From the NCBI GenBank assembly GCA_963843835.1, contig CAWJMD010000001.1, positions 496,001-560,000 of the forward strand: a stretch of 64,000 nucleotides of DNA. The letters are read 5' to 3'. The notes below the pieces were generated by a model. That model had not been told where the DNA came from and ran no database searches. It saw only the letters and a list, made by a program, of their open reading frames with translations. A program made the translations under genes and the position numbers. Every line of letters begins with the position of its first letter. The stretch's first letter is position 1. The DNA comes from CAWJMD01 sp963843835. Lineage in GTDB: Bacteria; Actinomycetota; Actinomycetes; Actinomycetales; CAWJMD01. This document shows positions 44,995-53,445 of the stretch, one piece after another.

Positions 44995-45894
44995 TCAGCC
45001 CAGTGACAGGCCCGCGCCGAGGATGACGGCGTACGCCAGCTCGAACCGCCCTGTCGCACCGAGCACCGGCACCAGGGCGGGACCGGCGGCCCCGGTGAGC
45101 ACCGAGCGGACCGGGAGGACGGCGAGCGGGGTGGTGAGCAGGGCCAGCCACGCCCACGGGCTGCCTCCCGGCAGCAGCGCAGCCGGCACGACGAGGGGCA
45201 GCGCCGCGACGACGAGGACCGCGTACAGGTAGCGGGTGGGGCGGTCCCCGAGCCGTACGGCCAGGGTGCGCTTGCCGACCGAGGCGTCGGTCGGGACGTC
45301 ACGCAGGTTGTTCGCCACCAGGATCGCGCAGGCGACGAGACCGACCGCGACGGCCGCCGCCACGGCCGGAGCCGAGACGCGGCCTGCCTGCGTGTAGGTG
45401 GTCCCCAGCACGGCGACCAGCCCGAAGAACACGAACACGAAGACCTCGCCGAGCCCGCTGTACCCGTACGGGCGAGACCCGCCGGTGTAGAACCAGGCGG
45501 CGGCCACGGCGGCTGCGCCCACGACCAGCAGTCCCCACGCGCCGCTGAGAGCCACCAGCGCCAGCCCGGCGACCGCGGCCACCCCGAAGGAGCCCAGGGC
45601 TGCGCGGAGGACCGCACGCGGCCCGGCGACGCCGGACCCCACCAGACGCAGGGGGCCCACGCGGTCGGCGTCGGTGCCGCGGATGCCGTCCGAGTAGTCG
45701 TTGGCGTAGTTGACCCCCACCTGCAGGGCGATCGCGACGACGAGCGCCAGCAGGGCGCGGCCGAGGTGTCCGCCGTCCAGCGCGTACGCGGCCCCGGTGC
45801 CGGCGGCGACGGGCGCCACGGCGGCGGGCAGCGTGCGCGGACGGGCGCCCTCGAGCCACTGGCGGGCGGTGGGGGTCGGGCTGGGAGCGGGCAC
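44995..45894 (-). CDS. menA: 1,4-dihydroxy-2-naphthoate prenyltransferase
   Basis: Attaches the isoprenoid tail to form demethylmenaquinol. 299 residues, about eight helices. Both UbiA-type aspartate motifs are present: NYANDYSDGIRGTDADR and NNLRDVPTDASVGKRTLAVRLG. GTG 45894 is chosen because TAGCCT lies 7 bases upstream and a longer frame runs into menE. The substrates come from MenB and the polyprenyl pathway. Confidence 0.93.
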   Translation of the reverse strand: MPAPSPTPTARQWLEGARPRTLPAAVAPVAAGTGAAYALDGGHLGRALLALVVAIALQVGVNYANDYSDGIRGTDADRVGPLRLVGSGVAGPRAVLRAALGSFGVAAVAGLALVALSGAWGLLVVGAAAVAAAWFYTGGSRPYGYSGLGEVFVFVFFGLVAVLGTTYTQAGRVSAPAVAAAVAVGLVACAILVANNLRDVPTDASVGKRTLAVRLGDRPTRYLYAVLVVAALPLVVPAALLPGGSPWAWLALLTTPLAVLPVRSVLTGAAGPALVPVLGATGRFELAYAVILGAGLSLG

Positions 45895-45901
45895 GGCGGG
45901 G

Positions 45902-45907
45902 AGGCTA
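45902..45907 (-). promoter_or_regulatory. Putative -10 hexamer of menA, starting with the menE stop codon
   Basis: TAGCCT on the minus strand ends 7 bases before GTG 45894. Its first three bases are the TAG stop of menE. Confidence 0.45.
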
Positions 45908-47170
45908 GCGCTCACGGCCGGCCACCAGGCGCTCGGCCAGGGCACGGGCCGCCGCCCGGTCGGGCTTGCCGATCCCCCGGCTGGGGATCGCGTCGACGAC
46001 GAGCGTCCGTCGCGGGGCGGCGTGGCGTCCGAGAGCGCCGGCGACGTGCTCGCGGAGCCGCTCCTCCAGGCGGGCTCCGTCGGCGCCGGCGTCACCGTCG
46101 GTGCGCACGGCCACGAGCGCGACCACGGCCTCGCCCCACTCGCCGTCGGGGACACCGACGACGATCGCGTCGCGCACCTCGGGAAGCTCCAGCAGGTACG
46201 CCTCGACGCGCGCGGGCTCGACCTTCTCGCCCCCGGTGACGATGACGTCGTCGGCACGTCCGAGTACGGTCACGCGTCCGGACCTCATCTCCGCACGGTC
46301 GCTCGTGACGAACCAGCGGTGGCCGTCCCGCACGACGAAGGCGTCCGCCGTCAGGGCCGGATCCCCGCGGTACCGGGTCCCCAGGGCGGGACCGGTGACC
46401 AGCAGCCGCCCGTCGTCGTCCACCTGCACCTCGACGTCGTCGAGAGGGACACCGTCGTAGATGCAGCCGCCGCACGTCTCGGTCGACCCGTACGTCCGGA
46501 CGACGTGGATGCCGGCGCGGATCGCCCTGCGGTACAACGGTTCCGGGGTGGCAGCGCCCCCGAGCAGCAGGGCGTCCAGCCTGACGAGGGCTGCGGTCGC
46601 CGTGGGATCGTCCAGCGCGCGGGCGAGCTGGGTGGGGACCAGCGAGGTGTAGCGGACGGCTGGTCCGTCGCCGTCCAGGGCGGCGACCAGGGCGGCGGCG
46701 GTGAAACCGTGATCGACCGGTACCACCGAGGGGAGGCGTTCGGCCGGCTCGGTCGCCGTCAGGCCGCGCACGAGCACCTGCCATCCGGCGACGTGGGTCA
46801 GGGGGAGCGCGAGCGCCCAGCGGCCGGGCGGTCCGATCCGGGCGTGGGTGGCGCTCGCCGACGCGAGCAGGGCGGCCGAGGCCAGCTCGACGACCTTCGG
46901 GCGACCGGTCGAGCCCGACGTGGGCAGGAGGAGGGCGGTGCCGCGGTCGACCGGCTCGTGGTCCAGGGCGGCGGCCCTGAGGACCGCGTCCCCGGGGGGT
47001 CCTGCCGGCACGGGCAGGAGGGCGGGGCCGGTGCCGTCCAGCGCGCGGCCGAGGGTCGCGACGAGGTCGGCGAGCGGTTGCCCTGGGTCGCCCGCTGCGC
47101 CGAGTCGCAGGGTCGAGACCTCGCGTGCCGACGGCGCCCGCTCGGCGCCCGTCCCGCGGTCGTCGCCCAC
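45905..47170 (-). CDS. menE: o-Succinylbenzoate-CoA ligase
   Basis: Acyl-CoA synthetase family enzyme that activates o-succinylbenzoate for MenB. 421 residues. The AMP-binding P-loop is TALLLPTSGSTGRPKVVEL, then RTYGSTETCGGCIYDG, the hinge TSDRAEMRSGRVTVLGRADDVIVTGGEKVEP and the catalytic lysine near the end in SRGIGKPDRAAARAL. The start GTG has TAGCCT 6 bases upstream. Confidence 0.92.
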   Translation of the reverse strand: MGDDRGTGAERAPSAREVSTLRLGAAGDPGQPLADLVATLGRALDGTGPALLPVPAGPPGDAVLRAAALDHEPVDRGTALLLPTSGSTGRPKVVELASAALLASASATHARIGPPGRWALALPLTHVAGWQVLVRGLTATEPAERLPSVVPVDHGFTAAALVAALDGDGPAVRYTSLVPTQLARALDDPTATAALVRLDALLLGGAATPEPLYRRAIRAGIHVVRTYGSTETCGGCIYDGVPLDDVEVQVDDDGRLLVTGPALGTRYRGDPALTADAFVVRDGHRWFVTSDRAEMRSGRVTVLGRADDVIVTGGEKVEPARVEAYLLELPEVRDAIVVGVPDGEWGEAVVALVAVRTDGDAGADGARLEERLREHVAGALGRHAAPRRTLVVDAIPSRGIGKPDRAAARALAERLVAGRER

Positions 47171-47176
47171 TGCGCC

Positions 47177-47182
47177 AGGCTA
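47177..47182 (-). promoter_or_regulatory. Putative -10 hexamer of menE
   Basis: TAGCCT on the minus strand ends 6 bases before GTG 47170. Confidence 0.45.
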
Positions 47183-47196
47183 TCCGCGGCGAGCCG

Positions 47197-47574
47197 TCAC
47201 GCCGAGGGTGCGCCACCCTCGTGCAGCCGCAGTCGGTTGCCGAACGGGTCGGTCAGCTCGAGCCACGTGCCCAGCTCGTCGGTGTACACGCCCGGGTTGA
47301 GGAAGGGGTAGTGCTTCGAGGTCAGCTCCGCCGCCAGGTCGGCCAGCCCGGCCGCCCGGACGTACACCGTCGCTCCGGGGGTGGCGTCGCCGTGGTGCTC
47401 GCTGAGGTGCAGCACCAGGTCGCCTCGCGAGACCTGCAGGTAGACGGGTGCGTCGTCGGAGAAGCGGTGCTCGAAGCCGACCGACATCCCGAGGTAGTCG
47501 ACGTAGAACTCGCGAGCCTTGTCGGTGTCGAAGATCCGAAGGATGGGGACGACTTCGTGGACCGAGAACGGCAT
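47197..47574 (-). CDS. VOC-superfamily (glyoxalase/bleomycin resistance-like) protein
   Basis: 125 residues with the paired beta-alpha-beta-beta-beta VOC fold: ILRIFDTDKAREFYVDYLGMSVGFEHRF, then VYVRAAGLADLAAELTSKHY and LTDPFGNRLRLHE near the end. It could be a binding protein for toxic compounds or a metal-dependent enzyme; the substrate is unknown. AGAGGA precedes ATG 47574. Unlike its men neighbours it has a leader, and it belongs to an accessory patch. Confidence 0.82.
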   Translation of the reverse strand: MPFSVHEVVPILRIFDTDKAREFYVDYLGMSVGFEHRFSDDAPVYLQVSRGDLVLHLSEHHGDATPGATVYVRAAGLADLAAELTSKHYPFLNPGVYTDELGTWLELTDPFGNRLRLHEGGAPSA

Positions 47575-47781
47575 GACGATCCTCTCGTAGGGTCTCGTTG
47601 AAGTAGACCCGGTCGCACGGGCCGACGTCGATCCCCACGGGCGGCTCCCCCTCAAGGAGTTCGGGCGTGGGCCCTCACGAGGGTGGACAATCGATCCACG
47701 CCCGCCGGGCCAGGACCTCGACGAGCGACCCCGGTACACCTCCGGACCACGGGGGCGGTCGGCCGTCGGAGAGGGAGCACG

Positions 47782-48123
47782 ATGAGCGATGAGAAGGTGG
47801 CGCCGCCGACGAGGGGTGTCGCGGCGGAGCTGCTGGCCACGGTCGACCTCGGTCCTGAGATCGAGGGCATGGCGGGGCGCCAGCTGCGGATGCGCATGGT
47901 GACCATCGAGCCGGGAGGAGTCCTCGGCCCGGTTCACGACCACAAGGGCAGACCGGGGACCGTCTACGTGCTGCAGGGAACGATCACCGATCACCGGGAT
48001 GGGATCGCCACGGACTACGGACCGGGGGTGGGCTGGCCCGAGGACCGGAACACCCTCCACTGGCTCGAGAACAGGGGAAAGGTCCCGGCGGTGGAGATCT
48101 CGGTCGACATCCTCACGCCCTAG
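47782..48123 (+). CDS. Cupin-domain protein
   Basis: 113 residues, one small cupin barrel. Motif 1 is seen around GGVLGPVHDHKGRPGTVYVLQG and motif 2 around LHWLENRGKVPA, with His residues (HDH) that may bind metal. The function is unknown. GAGAGGGAG precedes ATG 47782. It lies alone on the plus strand within the accessory patch. Confidence 0.8.
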   Translation: MSDEKVAPPTRGVAAELLATVDLGPEIEGMAGRQLRMRMVTIEPGGVLGPVHDHKGRPGTVYVLQGTITDHRDGIATDYGPGVGWPEDRNTLHWLENRGKVPAVEISVDILTP

Positions 48124-48177
48124 GAGGCGGACGGTCGCCGACCCCTCCTGCCGGGTGTCCGCTGCCCCGTCCGCCGC

Positions 48178-49047
48178 TCAGCTGCGCAGCCGCGCGTCGA
48201 GCCGTCCGGCCTGTCGCGTGAGGTGGTCGACCTCGAGGAGGTTGGGCGCTGAGCGGGCGGCTTCGGCGTAGAGCGCTGCCGCGGTGACCAGGTCACCGTC
48301 ACGCTCGTGCAGGTACGCCGCAGCGGCGGTGTGGCGGGGCAGGGAGGGGTCGAGCTCGGCCAGCGCGGCCAGGCCAGCCCGCGGGCCGTCGGCCTCACCG
48401 ACCGCGACGGCCCGGTTGAGACGGCTACCGGGCTGTCGGTGAGGCGCACCAGCTCGTCGTACCACCCGACGATCTGCACCAGTCGGTGTCCTCGACCGTC
48501 CGAGCGTCGGCGCGCAGCGCGGCGATGGCGGCTTGGGCCCGATACTCGCCCAGGCGGTCTCGGTTGAGAGCGGTCTGGAGCACGTCGACGCCCTCGGCGA
48601 TGAGGCGGGTGTTCCACAGGCTGCGGTCCTGCTCGGCAAGCGGCACGAGCCTGCCGTCGGGGACTGTCCGTGCGGGGGCGCCGTGCGTGGTGCAGCAGCA
48701 TGAGCGCCAGCAGGCCGGCGACCTCCTCGTGGTTGGTCCTGGCCGCCAGCTGGCGAGTGAGCCGGATCGCCCCGGCGGCGAGGTCGACGTCGCCGGAGTA
48801 GCCCTCGTTGAAGACCAGGTAGAGCACGCGCAGCACCGTGGCGACGTCCGTACCGCACGAACGCGCCACCGGGCGCCTGCGCCTGGGTGTCGACGAACTC
48901 GCCCGTCTCCATCGGTCGGAGTCCGAAGTCGCGCATGAACTGCATGTGCGCGTCCCACTCCTGCGGCGTCGACTGGTCCGTCGGCGCGAAGTCGACGAAG
49001 GGGGCCGGGTTGCCTCGGTGGTGCTTGCGCAGCAGGTACTTGGCCAT
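48178..49047 (-). pseudogene. Chimeric remnant: DGPF/YCII-domain N-terminus joined to ECF42-type sigma factor C-terminus
   Basis: The start reads as a DGPF (YCII-related) protein, MAKYLLRKHHRGNPAPFVDF on to GGAFVRYG, and stops matching at about 48850. From there another frame gives ECF42 sigma factor sequence (VLRVLYLVFNEGYSGDVDLA), continuing through three more frame changes near 48676 (a GGGGG run), 48480 and 48425 to the TPR-like C-terminal end (LNRAVAVGEADGPRAGLAAL). The DGPF C-terminal two-thirds and the whole DNA-binding part of the sigma factor are missing. ECF42 sigma factors and DGPF proteins are normally neighbours, so one deletion plus indels explains it. The ribosome site AGGAGAG still precedes the ATG. 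Confidence 0.82.
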
Positions 49048-49150
49048 CGTGCTCTCCTAGTCGGGGTACGGCCCATGGTGGCCGTGGTCAGTCCGGGGAC
49101 GGAGCCGCCAGCGGGTTCCCGACATCCCAACGTGGCCTCCTTGCGTGCCG

Positions 49151-49591
49151 TCAGCCGAGCTGCTCGGCCAACGCGACGATGATCCCCTCGGGGCCGCGCA
49201 CGTAGCAGAGCCGGTAGCTGTCCTCGTACTGGGCCAGCTCACCCACGAGCTCGGCGCCGTGAGTGCGGAGGCGGGCGACGACGTCCTCGATGTCGTCGAC
49301 AGCGAACATGACGCGATGCATGCCCAGCGTGTTGTGCGGCGGGTTGCGGGGTCCGGCGTCGATCGCCGCGGGGGTGAGGTACGTCGCCAGCTCGATCCGG
49401 CCGTGGCCGTCCGGCGTCCGCATCATCGCGATGTCGCAGCGGACGCCATCGAGTCCGACGGTGCGGTCCGCGAAGAGGCCCTCGATCTGCGCCCTGCCCT
49501 CCAGCTCCATGCCGAGCTCGGTGAAGAAGTCGATGGCGGTATCCAGGTGCTCGACGACGATTCCGACGTTGTCCATCCGATGGAGGGTCAT
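49151..49591 (-). CDS. VOC-superfamily protein (second)
   Basis: 146 residues from ATG 49591 behind AAGGGGG. VOC fold: LHRMDNVGIVVEHLDTAIDFFTELGMELEG, then GMHRVMFAVDDIEDVVARLRTHGAELVG and YVRGPEGIIVALAEQLG, with His/Glu positions typical of metal-binding glyoxalases. The substrate is unknown. It lies upstream of the ECF42 remnant on the same strand and may once have been in the same unit. Confidence 0.85.
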   Translation of the reverse strand: MTLHRMDNVGIVVEHLDTAIDFFTELGMELEGRAQIEGLFADRTVGLDGVRCDIAMMRTPDGHGRIELATYLTPAAIDAGPRNPPHNTLGMHRVMFAVDDIEDVVARLRTHGAELVGELAQYEDSYRLCYVRGPEGIIVALAEQLG

Positions 49592-49746
49592 GGTGTCCCC
49601 CTTCTTCGTCACGTGGCCGGTCGTGGCCACTGGTGTACCGAGGACGGAGCCGGCGCCACCTTCTCGACACCCGGGACGCTCGTTGCCCGAACGGGCTCGG
49701 GGCCAAGTGGCTGCACCCGACCAGGCCGCGCCGCAAGCGCGCCGGT

Positions 49747-50706
49747 TCAGTAGTACCAGGGGAATGGGGACCAGTCGGGGGACCGCTTCTCCAAGAACGC
49801 GTCACGCCCCTCGACCGCCTCGTCGGTCATGTAGGCGAGGCGCGTCGCCTCGCCGGCGAACACCTGCTGGCCGACCATCCCGTCGTCCGCGAGGTTGAAG
49901 GCGAACTTCAGCATCCGCTGGGCCGTCGGCGACTTGCCGTTGATCTCGGCGGCGACCTCCAGGGCGACGTGCTCGAGGTCGGCGTGGTCGGCCACCAGGT
50001 TCACCGCCCCCATCGCGTGCATGTCGTCCGCGGTGTACGTCCGTCCGAGGAAGAAGATCTCGCGAGCACGCTTCTGCCCGACCATCTTCGCCAGGTACGC
50101 CGACCCGTACCCGCCGTCGAACGAGCCCACGTCGGCGTCGGTCTGCTTGAAGCGGGCGTGCTCCCTGCTGGCGATGGTCAGGTCGCAGACGACGTGCAGG
50201 CTGTGGCCGCCACCGGCCGCCCAGCCCGGGACGACCGCCACGACCACCTTGGGCATCGTGCGGATCAGGCGCTGCACCTCGAGGATGTGCAGGCGCCCGC
50301 CGGCCGCCTTCACGCGCGCCTCGTCGACGGTGTCGGCGGTCTCGCCGTCCGCGTACTGGTACCCCGAGCGCCCGCGGATCCGCTGGTCACCGCCCGAGCA
50401 GAACGCCCAGCCCCCGTCACGGGCGCTCGGGCCGTTGCCGGTCACCAGGACGGCTCCCACGTCAGGGGTCATGCGCGCGTGGTCGAGGGCTCGGTACAGC
50501 TCGTCGACGGTGTGCGGGCGGAAGGCGTTGCGCACGTCGGGCCGGTCGAAGGCGATCCGCACCGTCCCCCCGGCCGGCCCGTCGAGCACGCAACGGTGGT
50601 ACGTGACGTCGCTGAGGTCGAAGCCGGGCACCGCGCGCCAGGCGGTGGGGTCGAACAGCTCCGACACTGCGCGGTCGTCCGGCTCGGTGCGCGGTTCGTT
50701 GCTCAC
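49747..50706 (-). CDS. menB: 1,4-dihydroxy-2-naphthoyl-CoA synthase
   Basis: Crotonase-fold enzyme that closes the second ring of naphthoquinone. 319 residues, with the MenB features FCSGGDQRIRGRSGYQYADG, AVVPGWAAGGGHSLHVVCDLTIAS, VGSFDGGYGSAYLAKMVGQKRAREIFFLGR and the C-terminal SPDWSPFPWYY. GTG 50706 is 7 bases after TATCCT. It diverges from menC across only 18 bases. Confidence 0.95.
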   Translation of the reverse strand: MSNEPRTEPDDRAVSELFDPTAWRAVPGFDLSDVTYHRCVLDGPAGGTVRIAFDRPDVRNAFRPHTVDELYRALDHARMTPDVGAVLVTGNGPSARDGGWAFCSGGDQRIRGRSGYQYADGETADTVDEARVKAAGGRLHILEVQRLIRTMPKVVVAVVPGWAAGGGHSLHVVCDLTIASREHARFKQTDADVGSFDGGYGSAYLAKMVGQKRAREIFFLGRTYTADDMHAMGAVNLVADHADLEHVALEVAAEINGKSPTAQRMLKFAFNLADDGMVGQQVFAGEATRLAYMTDEAVEGRDAFLEKRSPDWSPFPWYY

Positions 50707-50724
50707 GTCGGCGAGGATAGGGCG
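50707..50724. promoter_or_regulatory. 18-base divergent menB/menC promoter region
   Basis: The whole intergenic gap holds two -10 boxes. TATCCT on the minus strand (50719-50714) ends 7 bases before the menB GTG. GAGGAT on the plus strand (50713-50718) ends 6 bases before the menC GTG. They overlap on opposite strands, so both messages would be leaderless and each -35 would fall inside the other gene. Confidence 0.45.
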
Positions 50725-51753
50725 GTGACGCCGACCGCCCACCACCTGCCGCCGCTGCAGGACGTGCTGGCCGGGCTGCACGTGGTGAGCGTCCCGCTGC
50801 GGGTGCGTTTCCGGGGCCTGGACGCGCGCGAGGTCGCGTTGGTGCGAGGGCCGGTGGGCTGGGGCGAGTTCGGGGCCTTCGCCGAGTACGACGACGCGGA
50901 GTCCGCCTGGTGGCTCGCGTCGGCGGTCGAGGCCGCGTGGACCGGCTGGCCGGCGGCGGTGCGCGAGAGGGTGCCGGTGAACGCCACCGTGCCGGCGGTG
51001 CCCGCTGACGGCGTCGAGCAGGTCCTGTCGGGGTTCGACGGGTGCACGACCGCCAAGGTCAAGGTCGCGGAACGGGGGCAGGCGCTCGCCGACGACGTCG
51101 CCCGGGTGCGGCAGGTGCGGTCGCTGATGGGCTCCGACGCCGCGATCAGGGTGGACGCCAACGGGGCCTGGAGCGTGGCCGAGGCCGTCGAGGCGCTCAC
51201 CGCGCTGGCACCGTTCGGGCTCGAGTACGCCGAGCAGCCCTGCCGCGACCTGGCCGGTCTCGAGGAGCTGCGGGCGGTGCTGCGGTCCAGGGGGATCGAC
51301 GTGCCGATCGCTGCCGACGAGAGCATCCGCAAGGCGGCCGACCCCTTCGAGGTGGCGGCCTCGGGGGCGGTGGACGTGGCCGTGCTCAAGGTGCCCCCCC
51401 TGGGTGGTGTCGCCCGGACTCTCGCTGTCGCAGAGGTCCTCGCAGACCGGCACGACGTGTCCGTCGTGGTGTCCAGTGCACTGGACACCAGCGTCGGGAT
51501 GGCCGCAGGGGTCGCGGCCGCTGCCGCCCTGCCGGATCTCGCCCGGGCCTGCGGCCTGGGGACGGTGAGCCTGCTGGCGGCTGACGTCACGCGCACGTCG
51601 CTCCTCCCGGCCGGGGGGAGCCTGCCCGTGGGACCCGTCGACGCCGACCCGGACCTGCTCGCGGAGCTGGCCGCGCCGCCCGACCGCGTCGACTGGTGGA
51701 CGCAGCGCGTCACGCGGTGCCACGCGGTGCTGTCGCTGGAGGCCGCCTCGTGA
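50725..51753 (+). CDS. menC: o-Succinylbenzoate synthase
   Basis: Enolase-superfamily dehydratase. 342 residues. KVKVAE gives the Lys-x-Lys acid/base pair. Metal ligands are in RVDANGAW (Asp), EYAEQPC (Glu) and IAADESI (Asp). VLKVPPLGG supplies the second catalytic Lys, and SSALDTSVG is the usual C-terminal loop. Product goes to MenE. The stop overlaps the menD GTG (GTGA). Confidence 0.92.
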   Translation: MTPTAHHLPPLQDVLAGLHVVSVPLRVRFRGLDAREVALVRGPVGWGEFGAFAEYDDAESAWWLASAVEAAWTGWPAAVRERVPVNATVPAVPADGVEQVLSGFDGCTTAKVKVAERGQALADDVARVRQVRSLMGSDAAIRVDANGAWSVAEAVEALTALAPFGLEYAEQPCRDLAGLEELRAVLRSRGIDVPIAADESIRKAADPFEVAASGAVDVAVLKVPPLGGVARTLAVAEVLADRHDVSVVVSSALDTSVGMAAGVAAAAALPDLARACGLGTVSLLAADVTRTSLLPAGGSLPVGPVDADPDLLAELAAPPDRVDWWTQRVTRCHAVLSLEAAS

Positions 51754-53435
51754 GCGCGTCCGTGACCGCCGCGCGCGCCCTGGTCGAGGGGTTGGTGGCC
51801 GTCGGCGTGACCGACCTCGTGCTCTGTCCCGGTTCGCGGTCCGCCCCCCTGGCCTACGCCGCCCACGCCGCGGAGCAGGCAGGGGTGCTGCGCCTGCACG
51901 TGCGGCACGACGAGCGGGGCGCCGCGTTCGTCGCCCTCGGCTGCGGTGCCGCCGACCCGTCGCGACCCGCTGCCGTCGTCACCACGTCGGGCACCGCGGT
52001 CGCCAACCTCCACCCGGCGGTGCTGGAAGCGCACCACTCGGGCGTGCCCCTGCTGGTGCTGACCGCCGACCGCCCCCACCGGCTGCGGGGTACGTGGGCC
52101 AACCAGACGAGCCACCTGCAGGCGGGTCTGTTCGGTGGTGCGCCCGTCGCGACCCGTGACGTGCAGGTGCCGGCACGTGACCCGGCCGAGGGCGCTGGGC
52201 ACGAGTGGTTCTCCATCGGCGTCGACGCGGTGCGTACGGCGGTCGACGGCACACCGGGCCGTGGGCGTGGTGGCCCGGTCCACCTCAACCTGGCCTTCGA
52301 CGAGCCCCTCGTCCCACAGGACCTCGACGCGTGGTCGGGACCAGCGCCCGGCTCGGCGGTCCCGTCCGCGCGAGCCGCCCGTCCCACGCCCCCCGTGGTC
52401 CTCGACCGCGGGCCGCGCACGCTGGTGGTCGCCGGGGACCGCGCCGGTCCGGAGGCACGCCGGTTCGCGGAGGCCGCGGGCCTCCCGCTGCTCGCCGAGC
52501 CCACGTCCGGCGCGAAGGGGGGAGCGCACCGCGTCGGGGCGTATCGGCTGCTGATGGGCCGTGCGGGTTTCGGCGACCGTGTCGAGCGCGTCGTCGTCTT
52601 CGGCCACCCGACGCTGTCGCGGCCCGTGACACGGCTGCTGGCCCGCCACGACGTCGAGCTGGTCCAGGTCGTGCGGTCCGTCGACGACCTGGGCCCGGAG
52701 CGGTCGGCGCGACGCGTGCAGGGGTCGCTCGAGATCGCCGCTGACCCCGGTGCGGACAGCAGCTGGCTGGACCAGTGGGTGACGGCCGGACGTGACGCCG
52801 AGCGTGCCGTCGACGAGGTGCTGGAGGGCTGGCCGGCGCTCAGCGGACCCCTGCTGGCGCGCGCGGTGGCCCGAGCCACCGGCGTCGCCGACGCGCTGGT
52901 GGTCGCGGCCTCGAACCCGGTGCGCGACCTCGACCTCGTCGCGCCGGCCCCCGAGGGCGCGCTGGTGCTGGCCAACCGCGGGCTCGCGGGCATCGACGGG
53001 ACGGTCGGCACGGCGGTCGGGGTCGCCGCCGGCTCGGGCCGCCCCACCCGGCTGCTGCTGGGCGACCTCGCGTTCCTGCACGACCACGGCAGCCTCGCCC
53101 TGCCGGCCGGCGAACGCGACCGCCTCCGCCTTCAGGTCGTCGTGCTCAACGACGACGGTGGCGGGATCTTCGGGCTGATCGAGCACGCGGACCACCCGGC
53201 CGGCTTCGAGCGGGTCTTCGGTACGCCGCACGGGGCGGACCTCGCGCCACTGTGCGCGGGTCTTGGTGTCCCACACCGATCCGTGTGCGAGAAGGGCGAG
53301 CTGGCAACGGTTCTCGCCGACGTTCCCGTGGGCCTGTCGGTCGTCGAGGTGCGCGCCGACCGGGCGTCCTTGCGTCCGCTGCACGCGGCGTTGCTCCGCG
53401 CGGTCGTCGGCGGGTCCGCCGCGGGCCGAGCCTGA
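51750..53435 (+). CDS. menD: SEPHCHC synthase MenD
   Basis: Thiamine-diphosphate enzyme that adds 2-oxoglutarate-derived succinyl semialdehyde to isochorismate. 561 residues. TPP-binding halves: VLCPGSRSAPLAYAAH at the N-terminus and LLGDLAFLHDHGSLAL with VVVLNDDGGGIFGLIEH at the C-terminus. VTTSGTAVANLHPAVLEA and LTADRPHRLRGTWANQT are further MenD signatures. It is translated with menC through a GTGA overlap, and meets menF end to end. Confidence 0.95.
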   Translation: MSASVTAARALVEGLVAVGVTDLVLCPGSRSAPLAYAAHAAEQAGVLRLHVRHDERGAAFVALGCGAADPSRPAAVVTTSGTAVANLHPAVLEAHHSGVPLLVLTADRPHRLRGTWANQTSHLQAGLFGGAPVATRDVQVPARDPAEGAGHEWFSIGVDAVRTAVDGTPGRGRGGPVHLNLAFDEPLVPQDLDAWSGPAPGSAVPSARAARPTPPVVLDRGPRTLVVAGDRAGPEARRFAEAAGLPLLAEPTSGAKGGAHRVGAYRLLMGRAGFGDRVERVVVFGHPTLSRPVTRLLARHDVELVQVVRSVDDLGPERSARRVQGSLEIAADPGADSSWLDQWVTAGRDAERAVDEVLEGWPALSGPLLARAVARATGVADALVVAASNPVRDLDLVAPAPEGALVLANRGLAGIDGTVGTAVGVAAGSGRPTRLLLGDLAFLHDHGSLALPAGERDRLRLQVVVLNDDGGGIFGLIEHADHPAGFERVFGTPHGADLAPLCAGLGVPHRSVCEKGELATVLADVPVGLSVVEVRADRASLRPLHAALLRAVVGGSAAGRA

Positions 53436-53445
53436 GGAAGCCGGG

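Noticed and set aside
51467..51490. 24-base perfect palindrome (TGGTGTCCAGTG and its complement)
   Set aside because: It lies inside menC over the conserved residues VSSALDTS, so codon choice for a conserved loop explains it. No regulatory role is needed.
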